Source of the DNA: Owenia fusiformis
Taxonomy: Eukaryota > Annelida > Polychaeta > Sabellida > Oweniidae
Reading direction: 5' to 3'
Length of the DNA: 64,000 nt
NCBI GenBank assembly: GCA_903813345.2
Contig: CAIIXF020000010.1
Span: 4,333,169-4,397,168, forward strand
Shown: piece by piece, positions 25,715 to 37,000 of the stretch
Numbering within the stretch: the stretch's first letter is position 1
Layout of the letters: the number at the start of each line of letters is the position of its first letter
The notes under the pieces: generated by a model
Told to the model about the DNA's origin: nothing
Database searches by the model: none
The model's input: the letters and a program-made list of their open reading frames with translations, nothing else
Program-made: the position numbers and the translations under genes

Positions 25715-26089
25715 ATGAAACTAGTACCATATGTAGACAACCCAGAACATTGGTTGAAACTTATTCGAGCTGGCAGACAGAATAGATTGAAAGTATCTCA
25801 AACAGGAAGAGGATGGATAGGCATAGATGACATTAAAGAAGATACTAAACCGGTACAAATCATTTCACCCATGACTGCAGTTGTCGACAGAGCAAAGGCA
25901 CAATTGAAACGTCAACATGAAGATATGAAATATGAAGAGTATAGACCATCTAAAGAGAAACAACAAAACTCTGTAAATATAAAGAAGAAACATCCATTTA
26001 AACAGAAAAAACAAAACACTTCGAATACAAGAAAGAAACGGACATTCTTATACACACCACCTGGTATCCCAGCAAGGATGGACGATTAA
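25715..26089 (+). CDS. Small basic protein of the Polinton-like element
   Basis: 124 residues from the ATG at 25715; the frame is open further upstream but has no earlier Met. The N-terminal third is compact (MKLVPYVDNPEHW, then a GRGWIGIDDI turn). The C-terminal half is strongly basic and low-complexity (KKKHPFKQKK, TRKKRTF) and ends in PPGIPARMDD. I do not recognise the family with certainty. Its size, charge and position ahead of a packaging ATPase would suit a DNA-condensing core or minor virion protein of an adeno/Polinton-type particle, but that is inference. No membrane segment or signal peptide. A polyadenylation-like AATAAA follows shortly downstream. Confidence 0.65.
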   Translation: MKLVPYVDNPEHWLKLIRAGRQNRLKVSQTGRGWIGIDDIKEDTKPVQIISPMTAVVDRAKAQLKRQHEDMKYEEYRPSKEKQQNSVNIKKKHPFKQKKQNTSNTRKKRTFLYTPPGIPARMDD

Positions 26090-26192
26090 AGTTATTTGTA
26101 TATAATACTGAACGATATGAATAAAAATAAATAACTAACGTTTCAAATGTTGTTTGCTATTTACAGTCATTTACAAATGGTTTGAATATGTA

Positions 26193-26800
26193 TGAACATT
26201 AGTTAGCATTACCTCATTAGCATCTGTTAGCATTATCATTAGCATATGTTAGCATTATCATTAGCATCTGTTAGCATTACCATTAGCATCTGTTAGCATC
26301 ATCATTAGCATATGTTAGCATCTGTTAGCATTAGCATTAGTATCTGTTAGCATTAGCATTAGCATCTGTTAGCATCATCATAAGCATATGTAAGCATATG
26401 TTAGCATTAGCATTAGCATCTGTTAGCATTACCATTAGCATCTGTTAGCATCATCATTAGCATATGTTAGCATCTGTTAGCATTAGCATTAGCATCTGTT
26501 AGCATTACCATTAGCATCTATTACCATTAGCATCTGTTAGCATCATCATTAGCATATGTTAGTATCTGTTAGCATTACTTAGCATTACCATTAGCATCAG
26601 CATCTGTTAGCATTAGCATTAGTATCTGTTAGCATTAGCATTAGCATCTGTTAGCATTACCATTAGCATCTATTAGCATTAGCATCTGTTAGCACGTGTT
26701 AGCATTAGCATTAGTATCTGTTAGCATTAGCATTAGCATCTGTTAGCATTACTTAGCATTACCATTAGCATCTATTAGCATTAGCATCTGTTAGCATACA
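26193..26800. repeat. TTAGCA minisatellite inside the Polinton-like element
   Basis: About 600 bp built from (C/T)(A/T)TTAGCAT(C/T/A)-type hexamer and 12-18 bp units such as CATCTGTTAGCATTACCATT, without stops in repetition but with no convincing coding frame. It separates the two ORFs of the element and ends 100 bp before the ATPase start. Confidence 0.9.
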
Positions 26801-26899
26801 TTTAAATTAGCATTCTTGAACATGCCTTTGAACACATATACATAACAGAATGAAATTATGAATTGAATCCATTTTGTTATCAGTCTTTGAGGCAGTAAC

Positions 26900-28450
26900 A
26901 TGTATTACTGTCATTGTGGTAAAGAATTTAGACATGCTTCAAGTTTAGCGAGACACAAAGGCATGCACTCTGCACTAGGTAAAGAAGACATACATGTAGG
27001 TATGGACAAAGTGTTGCATCACCCCTTTACCATGTTGGTCACTGGCCCCACAGGCTGTGGGAAAACTACCTTTGTCAAGCAACTTTTGGAAAATGTAGAG
27101 CAACGCATCCAACCCCCTCCACAGCGTATTATCTGGTGTTTTGGACAATGGCAACCACTTTACATAGAGATTAAGAACACACATCCTGGAATAGAATTCA
27201 TGATGGGAATTCCAAATGATTTAAACAGTCCAGATTTCTTAAATCCTAGAGTGCGTAATTTAATGATTGTTGATGACTTGATGTCAGATGCTACCAAAGA
27301 CAGGAAGATCTCTGATTTGTTTACTAAAGGGAGTCATCACAGAAACCTGAGTGTAATCTGTTTACTGCAGAATATCTTCCATCATGGAAGGGAGAATCGA
27401 ACCATCAGCTTGAATACGCATTACATTGTACTGTACAAGAATCCAAGAGATCAAAACCAAGTAAGAGTACTTTCTCAGCAGATGTATCCTGGGAACAGTC
27501 ACAAACTCTTAGATGCTTATAATGCAGCTACTCTAAAACCATATGGACATTTACTGATTGATCTAAAGCAAGAAACCCCAGAGCATTTAAGACTGTGTTA
27601 TGATAAGACTCATCAAACAATGAATGAGCATGATAGTAGTCATCTAAAGGGAGAACCATTTACTAAGACAGTACAATCCAATGACATAGCACTACCATAT
27701 GATTTGAATTCTACTGAAAACCCATTTAAAGAGATGTCACAGTATGATACTTCAATAATGAAACCTCCATATCAGTTCACTGCGAGTATAAAAGATACTA
27801 TCCCCAGCAACGTTATGCATTCTGACAACAAAAATTACAACATGAAAGAAATATGTCATTGTGACTATTGTGGCGTCATGTTAATATCAAGAATGGATCT
27901 ACAGAATCATATCCAAAACTGTCCATTGAATGAGGATAAAGACGACCCTCCAATGAAGAAGGTATGCACTGAAGGGTTTCAGGAAAACCCTGTGTATATG
28001 CGTCTAAAGGATAAAGCTATTAATAAATTTAAAGATCAAATTGAAGAACAAGAGGCAAAATATATAGACAAACAGAAGGGGAATTCTGAGTATGATAGAA
28101 GATATATGGCGAATCAAAAATTCCTACCCAAAATAAGAGAAACGTTTAAGACATACTACAAGTATTTAGTTGAAGATTTACTAGATTTACAATGTAGTCC
28201 AACACATAAAGAAATCATGGTAGACATCCAGCAATTAATGAGTGCAGGCATACCGTTTGAAGATGCTTTTAAGAAGACCATGTTACACCACAACTATATG
28301 ACAGAAGACATTATTAATGTAGGACTTTATGATGATGCAAATGTTTCAGATGAATCGTATACTGACTCTAGTGACAATGACGAAGCTAGTGAATCTAGTG
28401 ATAATGAATCTGATGAAACCAATGATTCTCCTAGTGATAATAAGGATTAA
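26900..28450 (+). CDS. A32/FtsK-type packaging ATPase of the Polinton-like element
   Basis: Intact 516-residue ORF. Residues 4-23 form a C2H2-like zinc finger (C4, C6, H19, H23). The ATPase domain follows directly, with Walker A GPTGCGKT at 49-56, Walker B LMIVDD at 121-126, and a conserved LLQN motif near 155. This is the arrangement of poxvirus A32-like/HerA-FtsK DNA-packaging ATPases of Polintons, adintoviruses and relatives, which pump DNA into capsids. A second CxxC...H...C zinc motif lies near residues 318-340. The C-terminal 45 residues are an acidic Ser/Asp tail. Polinton ATPases are normally about half this size, so the zinc fingers and C-terminal half are additions. It is the only large gene in its element. 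Confidence 0.88.
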   Translation: MYYCHCGKEFRHASSLARHKGMHSALGKEDIHVGMDKVLHHPFTMLVTGPTGCGKTTFVKQLLENVEQRIQPPPQRIIWCFGQWQPLYIEIKNTHPGIEFMMGIPNDLNSPDFLNPRVRNLMIVDDLMSDATKDRKISDLFTKGSHHRNLSVICLLQNIFHHGRENRTISLNTHYIVLYKNPRDQNQVRVLSQQMYPGNSHKLLDAYNAATLKPYGHLLIDLKQETPEHLRLCYDKTHQTMNEHDSSHLKGEPFTKTVQSNDIALPYDLNSTENPFKEMSQYDTSIMKPPYQFTASIKDTIPSNVMHSDNKNYNMKEICHCDYCGVMLISRMDLQNHIQNCPLNEDKDDPPMKKVCTEGFQENPVYMRLKDKAINKFKDQIEEQEAKYIDKQKGNSEYDRRYMANQKFLPKIRETFKTYYKYLVEDLLDLQCSPTHKEIMVDIQQLMSAGIPFEDAFKKTMLHHNYMTEDIINVGLYDDANVSDESYTDSSDNDEASESSDNESDETNDSPSDNKD

Positions 28451-29068
28451 TTAGATTATGTGGTACCTTTGTTTGTAAAATAAATGCAAATAAATTAAAC
28501 AATATTGTACATTAATTTTTTCTCAGTTATTTGATGTTTGATTTTTAAGATAACAATGATGTCATGCGCATCTTATCCCTCACCCATTTATGATAACAAT
28601 GATGTCATGCGCATCTTATCTAACAATTTTACACATTTAAGATGAAAGCCCCATCCAATTAATTTATCTCCTAATCCCCATCCAATTAATTTATCTCCTA
28701 TATGATGCAAATGTTTCAGATAAATCGTATACTGACTCTAGTGACAATGACGAAGCTAGTGAATCTAGTGATGATGAATCTGATGAAACCAATGATTCTG
28801 CTAGTGATAATAAGGATTAATTAGATTATGTGGTACTTTTGTTTGTAAAATAAATGCAAATAAATTAAACAATATTGTACATTACTTTTTTCTCAGTTAT
28901 TTGATGTAGTAATTGATGTTTGATTTTTAAGATAACAATGATGTCATGCGCATCTTATCTCTCACCCATTTATGATAACAATGATGTCATGCGCATCTTA
29001 TCTAACATTTTTACACATTTAAGATGAAAGCCCCATCCAATTAATTTATCTCCTAATCCCCATTCAAT
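28331..29068. repeat. Direct duplication of ATPase 3' end plus inner TIR
   Basis: Two head-to-tail copies of about 368 bp (28331-28698 and 28699-29068) cover the ATPase C-terminal codons, its 3' UTR and the inner part of the right TIR. The second copy of the ATPase tail has no start and is a dead remnant. The two copies differ by few substitutions, so the duplication is recent. Confidence 0.88.
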
Positions 29069-29176
29069 TAATTTATCTCCTGCTCATCAATATCTCCTGC
29101 TCATCTTCAGAGATTTTGAAAGCCCCGGGCCCGTGGCGGCCCGTGGCGTTCTGATGCACCCAGTTTTCTATCTACT
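28928..29176 (-). repeat. Right terminal inverted repeat of the Polinton-like element
   Basis: Reverse complement of 24722-24980, ending in ACT at 29176 and followed by the GCCAAA duplication at 29177-29182. An additional truncated copy of the inner TIR at about 28556-28698 comes from the 368-bp duplication. Confidence 0.92.
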
Positions 29177-29182
29177 GCCAAA

Positions 29183-29925
29183 GACTCGCTCCAAAGAGTA
29201 TCCTGTCTGCAAAGTGACGTGTAATGTGTATAATTACAACCCTAGAAGCATCAGAGACTTGAAACAAGAGATTAAAAGGGAAATGAGAGCCATTACAATT
29301 TACACAAGATATTTGTGAGCGTGTAGTCAGAAAACCTCACAGGATGCGTTCAAGTTTGCCCCCAAACAAGTCCACAACGCTACTCCGAGAGAGGGTTGCG
29401 GTTTTTACAGTACTTTTTCTTCTTTATTCCTGTAAATATATTCAAATATACAACACATAGACCGCCAAAGTTGGTGGCAGTTTTTATACAGAAATACAAT
29501 AAAAATACAATTAACAAGATGCTAGGTTAGGTTTTCTATATGGGGTGTTTAGCGAGGTAGAAAGTAAAATGAAAATGATTAATTGCAGTTTTAAATATAG
29601 GTGGCAGTAATCTGCAGCATCTGACTTTCTTCTAATTTAAGTGCGTCATTCCAATTTAGTAAAAGTTCGATCTTGTCTCGAGCATTTGATTCAAGGAAAA
29701 TTTCGATTGCATTCAACTCTGTAAGTTTTGCGAGTAAAGTTAGTTTCTCATCGATGTGGGTTGAGTGAAGACGGAAGTGTTCCGTGGTTTGTGGTTTTGA
29801 CAAAGGTCATCCAAAATTCTCGGAAAAGTATGTGCATATTTATGTGATTTTAAGAGAAATGCTACTCTAACTTCAAAAGGTCTAGCAATGTCAATGTTTT
29901 GACAATTTGTAGGTATCTTACCCCC
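29183..29925. other. Non-coding region
   Basis: No supported exon. It contains an A-rich patch with ACCGCCAAAGTTGGTGGCAG (29462-29482), itself a short imperfect palindrome. Confidence 0.5.
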
Positions 29926-30723
29926 CTATCACACCAAACTAGTTCTTATCCGTTCTTGCCAGTCCTACGAAAACGTCGTAAAACGGGCTCAATCTGGCTG
30001 TGGTCGGGAAATATGTCTGAAATAATTAGCTTCTTCGTTCTTAAACAGTCTTCAATACGTCCATCTCGTTCGCAGTTCGTTCAGGTCGCACCACGTCGGT
30101 GTGCAACGTCGTAGAACGCGTCTCTTAGTCTAGAAGGTCAACATGACCTGATTACAGAACGGTATGGTCGCCATCGAATTTTGAATCGATTCAAAATTCT
30201 AAAATCACATTTCCGTCTGAGAACGTTTATAAAGTTCGTAAATAGACCTTAGAAAGTTGCAGCTACGTTCATTCCGTTCGCACACAGTTTAAAACCAGTT
30301 TTGAAGAACGCAGTGGCAACTTGTTTGGTGTGATAGCTATATTTTTGCTAACTCGTTAATAAGCAGTGTTAAATACGTTCTTAATCAGTTTAAACCCGTT
30401 TGCAATTAGTTCTACCTCGTTCTCAACACGTCCTCAGACAGTTCAACTCGTTGTTAAAACGTCCCTAGTAGGATTGAAGTACGACGGTTCCGTTCGTAGT
30501 ACGTCCAGCTCGTCGTTAGTACGTTGTCACTCGGTCTAATTGTAGAACGTGACGACCACGAGAACATTTTGAGCATTGTCTAAGTTCTAGAGGACCTACC
30601 CGTTCGAGTACGTTCGATGAAGTTTGTAAATAGATCCCAAACGGTTCTTAGTAGGTCAAGTCCGTTCGTACACAGTTGAAGCCCGTTTTCGAGAACGTAG
30701 TAAGAACGAGTTTGGTGTGATAG
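29926..30723. mobile_element. TIR-bounded non-coding element (possibly two abutting copies)
   Basis: The ends are CTATCACACCAAACT(A/C)GTTCTTA in inverted orientation. A third terminus of the same type (GTTTGGTGTGATAG) ends at 30336, so the block is either two abutting elements (29926-30336 and 30337-30723) or one element with an internal end. The interior is full of short CGTTC/GAACG and TCGTTAGTACG-type words. There is no ORF. I could not identify a clean target duplication, so the superfamily is open. Confidence 0.65.
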
Positions 30724-31057
30724 TAGGGTTAGGTTGAGATGAAAAATTTCTTTTGACATGCTTTTTAAAAGTTGATATATTGTTTGTTTACATCTTAATT
30801 CGAGACAGTGAAAGTGAATTCCAAATATTAATACATGTAAAAATGCAGGAGTTGCCAAATTTAGTGGATATATTCTAGGTAAATGGAAATCTACTGGGTT
30901 TCTCAGTTGCATGTGGGATATGTCTATATTGTTGAAAATGTAAGGAGGCATTTGGCATTTTAGAATTGACCAGTAGTGCCGTGCCCTTTTAGGAACCCTG
31001 ACTGTAATTTGTAGAGTAGAGTTTACAGTACTATGGTTTGAGGTTATCTGTAATCGT

Positions 31058-34000
31058 TTAGGGGTTGTCGAAAGCTTCGGCGTTAAGGTCTTTTGCTTCA
31101 TATGTATCCTTGTTTCCGTCTGATTTTAGCTCTTGTCCAACAGGGATATCCGCATTCACCATTACAGTCGTCGAGAACTGGTTCAAAATATCGAATCTTC
31201 GAGCCAATAGCCTCTTTTTGAACATCATCTTCGTGAAGTAAGAAATTATAACTGTGGTTAAGAGAGCAACGATCACACATAGAATACGAACAGGAAAAAC
31301 ATTTTCACTGTCATATGGTGGGTATGGAACAAAAGGGGATATATCTAACGCAGACACACCATTTCCAAAGATAAGAACTAATGCCAAACCAGAGCCCAAC
31401 ATGGCACCATATCCATTGGAAACATCAATGTACATGCTACAAATTAGTTGAGGAGCGAACACGACCAAAGCAATATCTGCAGAAATATAATACAACCCAA
31501 TGACAGTTTTTCCTCCATAGATTGCTATTAACGACGCCCCAACTCCTAACACTACGAGTGATACTCGTCGTACCCACGTTAATTCTCGTGGTGATGCCTG
31601 GAACAGAAAACATGAACATCGTCTCAGCATTTCGATTTTTAACGAAATCTGGCTGGTTCTCAAAAATTCGCGAGTAGGATTGTGATTTTCGATTCTAAAT
31701 GCTAACATTGACTCCAATATTTCTTTTTATCACTGTTTATGTTAACAAAACTTTTTAAAAAATCCCGAATGTACCTTTTTATGGATAATGACTCTGTAAA
31801 CATTTTGGGTGAACATTCCACTTGACCCCAATATGGCTGAGTCTATGGAGGACATCACAGCAGCTGTTATTGCGCAAAGTCCTGGATATACAAATGATAT
31901 TTTTTAGTTTTAGGCCCCCTAACTGTCATCATATGCGAAGTAGGTGATATATAGGTCACATACACTCAACTACACAATTTTGGAAACCGGAAGTCCCATA
32001 TTGGATCACTTTTCAAAGTCTGTTTATGATTGGCGATTTGAAACGATTCATTGAAGTCATTAATATCCGAACTATTGTTGCACTAGTAAGGGAATAAGAA
32101 GAAAATATTGACTGCCATTTGTTATCCAATCCAATGATTACTTCCGCTTGCCAATTGTATTGTATTGTATCCTTTATTACCACATTATTTCTATGTGAGT
32201 ACATTACAATTTTCAATATTTTTTTCCAAACATATTTACATCAACATGTTGCGTTTTTTATACATAAAATAAATTGCCTTGGCCTTTAAAATCATATTAA
32301 AATCATCATCCTCTTTAAAAATCTGGAGTGCATTATCTTCTCCCGTTTTAAAAAGTGCTAGTTTTGGAAGGGAGTGCATATTTTATACTCAGAATCAGCG
32401 CATGTGTATACATTGTATCAAATGCTGCTATAATCGAGTAAGCCTAGTAACTTTATACAACGCATCAACACTATTATTATAGAATTTGAATCACTGCGTG
32501 GACTCTGCGCATTGTGGACTTATTATCATTCCACAAAAGAATTGTCACTTAAAAGATACAAAATCACTATATATTTTCAAGGAATCTTTATGCAAGGGTC
32601 AAGTTGTCACCTTGACAACAACTCAACACCATTTGACCTGCATAAGCACTTGACTTGTTATTCCGTAAGATACTTTTATATATTTTTACCCAACTATTCT
32701 GCTTATTGGTTTCATTAGTTTCACTAGAATCAAAAAATGACATTTGGGTGAGTTGATGGTATAATGCATTGTAATTTTATAAAATACTGTGTTGTGATTG
32801 GCTTTAATGGGACACACCTTGCTTAGCTTTGTGTGAATAATTTCACCAAAGGAAAATGATTTCTTACCGATTATTGCTACAGGTTCAGGTGTTAGATGAA
32901 AAATCACTAAAGGCAGTATCATATTTGCTTCGTTGGGTATAGGATCCTCACCATAACTTGTATTTTTCCAATCTGAACGAAGAAAATAGTAAGAATCGTT
33001 GAATGCCATATGAAAGAGATATACTGGGTGTCCAAAAAATGTATACCCATCTTCAAAGCCAGGATATTAGAATTCTGAGCAATTCTTTAAAAATACACAA
33101 TACATGGTGTCCCAAAAAAAAGGAAACCAGCAATAGATTGCTTATTTCTCAAATATGAATAATGATAGGAAAATTTCACAGCTACCATCTGATAGATTAT
33201 GATGTCCTCTTTCTTATGATACCAAAGTTGTCTATTTTCCTTCACGGATGACTGAATTATAAGGGATTTAAATGACCATGTCAGAAATGAGTTTGTACCA
33301 CTTTCAGCTAAGTCAATTTCACCATCATAACAAAGTGATAAGTAACAACAAACATCAGGATATCACTCTTATACTCATTTATTCCAATTAAAATTACACA
33401 TATCATATTTAACACCCCTTTTAAATCCCAATGTCTATTCAAAGTTGTTTTAACCCCAGTGTCCTTCAACATGACCCCCATTCCTTTCAATGCAAATGTC
33501 TGCCCTTGATCTCATCGCATGTACTGCATCCCTGATGATGTCTCTCTGTCCCCTTAGATCCTCCACTGCTGCGACAATCCTGGCCCTTAGATCATCAACG
33601 TCTCTTGGTGGTGTTGTGAAGAATTTACCCTTGATTGAGACTTGTTCCTTCTCTCTGATACTTCTTGATATTCTTCCAGATTGTCTACTTAGCAGGTACA
33701 TTTCTATCTGGGAAGCGTACTCTAAACTGATCAGCAACCTGCTGAAGGCTCCCACTTCTGAGCCACTCACGTACTACGAATACTCTTTGATCTTGGGTCA
33801 GCTGCATGAACTTGCTATGTTGAATGCTTGTTCATAAATGTGTATTTCGAATAGGACATGGTCTTGCATAGCCATTTTAATCCCTCATTGATCAGCCATT
33901 CATGACAGAAAAAGTGGCACAAACCAATTTCTGACATGGTCACTTAAATCTCTTAGAACTCAGTCATCCATGAAGAAAAATAAACACCTATGGTATCATA

Positions 34001-37000
34001 AGAAAAAGGACATCATAACCTATCAAATGGTAGCTGTGAAATTTTCCTATTATTATTCATATTTGAGAAATAAGCAATCTATTGCCGGTTTCCTTTTTTT
34101 TGGGACACACTGTATAACAGAAATGTGACAGAAAAAGAATACTAAGCCAATTGCTCAGTCATCCATGACAGTTACATAATGATCTAGGTACCATTTGATG
34201 AAGAACAAATTAGGCTTTTTACTGCTACCTTTGCATTTTTTTAAATTGCTCAGAATTCTAATAAATTGGTTTTGAAGTTGGGTATGCTTTTTTGTGGACG
34301 CCCTGTAGGTAAGGAGATAGAAGTATAAAAGTACTCAACCTTTGCATATAAACTTCGACGTTTTTATATGTGTGTGTCGTCAGATAAGACCTCTACCCTC
34401 CCTTTTACATAAAGCTATGACAGACTGCAACATATGTAACAATTGATATATTTCCCTTGATTATTTGTTATGATCCTGTTTACTAAAAGCACAGATATAC
34501 TGTATATGATGAACTATGTGAGTTTTTCCTCATGCGCTTCCTTATTGTACAGCACACTTGATACCATGTATTAATAGTTTAAGCTGGTTGCGAGACGGGG
34601 ATCGGGATTTATTTGACACCCTGTAGATTTATTCAAGTTCACCTTTAAAATTTGAGGCGTTTTCTGATTTATATTAATAAGTGAATATCTATACCAGTCG
34701 CAATTCCTATAACTCCGATAGTAATTGGTGCTACTCCAACAATTGCGACCAAAATTCCTCCAACCACGCCCATTATCTTTGCACCTCTGACCGATTTTGC
34801 CGATAAGAACCGTTGGATGAAACACTGCCATGGTACACTTGATAATATCTGGGATTCATGGATGAAAATAGATAAAAATCAATAGTCAAAAATAAATGCA
34901 ATGGCATAAACGGATAAACAGTTCTTGAATATTTATATAGTGAATTCAAGAAAATACAAACAAATACTATTTTTCACTGTTTGAAAACAGTTCTTGAATG
35001 ATTTTTAAGTGCAGAATGGCACAAATCCGTTCTTCATTGAATTGATCAGAAGTCGAGGTTCAAGAACGAATTTGAAGTTTTGGATTTATTTAAAGCGAGT
35101 CCAACAGAAGTCATATGGTTTTGTGCCATTTTGCGTTTCAAGAACCATAATTCTTTAACACCCACATAATTTTGCATAACTTTTTTGTCTGCATGATATC
35201 TGAATTGTTCTTTGGCACATCAAAACTAAGCTTCATGGAACAACAAGAAGCTTCAGATGACTAGCTCAAATAGTTGAGCTTTTATGCACAAAAGTTCATA
35301 CTTTTGAAATTAAGGGGGATAACATAATTATATATACATATTTCAATGATAAATAATTCTTTAACAATATGACATCATGTGGTTCAAAACCGTTTTTCTT
35401 GTGGAGATAGAAGCTAAAATTTACACCAGGGATGTCACGAGGGACCGAGAAATTATTCTCTGCAGATTTTCAAATTGTAGAAAATGGAGGAAGAGAACTT
35501 TGGCACCTTCAAAAGAGGTATATTTATACAAGTGAAAAAGTCACCCATAATACTTATATCTTTTTAATTAAATTGTCAATTGTGGTATCACTCGTGTTTT
35601 ACTCTTAAATAAATCAGTTGAAATGATTCGTATAATGAGTACAGCTGTGACTGCAATATTGAGGGAAATTTCGGAATTTTCATTTTTCGATTTTTAGTCA
35701 CTCATAACACCCCTGCTAGTGTCAATTTAAGCCTCTAACTCCACAAAAACAACGATTTTTCAATCAGATGGTGGGTTTCATATTGTAAGGAAATGATTTA
35801 TCTTTAAAATGATATATAATACATGGCACGGTTCAAGTTATATCATATGAATTATTCATATTTCACACTGAACTGTTCAGGAATTGAGGACCAATCGATT
35901 TGTATACAACTGTGCATTATATGTTACTTACCCACAGTGCGAGAAACATATCTATGTAAGATGCAATCTGCATTGGTTCAATAGTGCCCCGCCATTTCTC
36001 CGGTGTTTCACTTAGTGAGCTTAGGTTGACATTTTCATTTGTTGCTGCAAATGGTATGGCAATGCTCTGAAAATAGAATTTTGAAATTAAAATTGCAAGC
36101 AATTCATAGAGGCCCTACACGTTTGTGAGAAAAACATCGGAGGGATTCTGCCTACAACGCGTGAAATAAGGAAAAAAGAAAAATCGTACCTCCGACGTTC
36201 CGACATTTTGTTACCAAATCGAGCGGATCACCAGTGATAATATACTAACCAATCCAATAATTATAAACGCCAACTCAACGACGTCTGTGTAAGCCACGGC
36301 TATCATTTGACCAATCATCGTGTAGAATACTGCTATCGCTGCCGATACAACAACGGAAATCACAAAATCAAGTTCAATCATCACTTGAAGACTTGAGCCT
36401 ATGGAAATATTTACATGAGTTTACAAGCGGTTATAATTATTTGGCTGAGGCCAGTGGAAAAGGAATTTGACACCGGACTGCCGTTGCAATATGGCAATAG
36501 AAAAGAAATAACTAGGCTGGGTTCTTCTCAAAAGGTATGCATATTGACATTTGACAATGATTTTTAATTAAAGGGTTCAGAGACATATACAGGTTGGGCC
36601 AATAAGAATGATAAAGTGCCTATTTAGTGTGAGAATACTGATAATGTGGAGAGAATCACATTTTGAAGACATGGGATAAAATTGCAGATATTAGATAAGT
36701 AGTAAACATAATATTTATATTCTCACCCAATGCACTCAGAATAGCGGCAGCCCACACTATATCAGCAAAAAGAGCACCGAGAAACAATACGGCAGTAACT
36801 TCTTTTCCATATTTCTCATTAAAAGGGTCCAACATTGTTAGATATCTCCTCTTGCGCATTACTCCTCCAAAGGCAAATGAGGCTATCGAAAAATAGTCAT
36901 ATTGTAAATATTTATGGTAGGATCAAAGACCTTATCCCCTGGCTGGCTTTGCACTACATTCCTAATTAGGTAAAGCTTTTTAAGATTGTCATATAAATCC

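Larger units (their letters stand above)
24722..29176. mobile_element. Compact Polinton/Maverick-like element, 4455 bp
   Basis: Boundaries are set by a perfect 6-bp duplication (GCCAAA), 5'-AGT...ACT-3' ends and inverted repeats of 259 and 249 bp. All of these match Polinton/Maverick elements. A typical Polinton is 15-20 kb and encodes a protein-primed DNA polymerase, integrase, protease, capsid proteins and a packaging ATPase. This copy has only a small basic protein (25715-26089) and an intact ATPase (26900-28450), both on the plus strand, separated by a minisatellite. It must therefore depend on another element for replication and integration. The near-identical TIRs and intact ATPase frame suggest it is not ancient. 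The family assignment rests on termini and ATPase together. Confidence 0.85.
33024..34305. mobile_element. Outer mariner-type element in intron 6 of the choline transporter-like gene
   Basis: The inverted ends read CTGGGTGTCCAAAAAATG at the left and, reversed, CAGGGCGTCCACAAAAAAGC at the right. Both are TA-flanked (33022-33023 and 34306-34307). Homology of the arms runs about 75 bp (with AGAATTCTGAGCAATT shared) until interrupted by a second element at 33103-34112. Confidence 0.82.
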
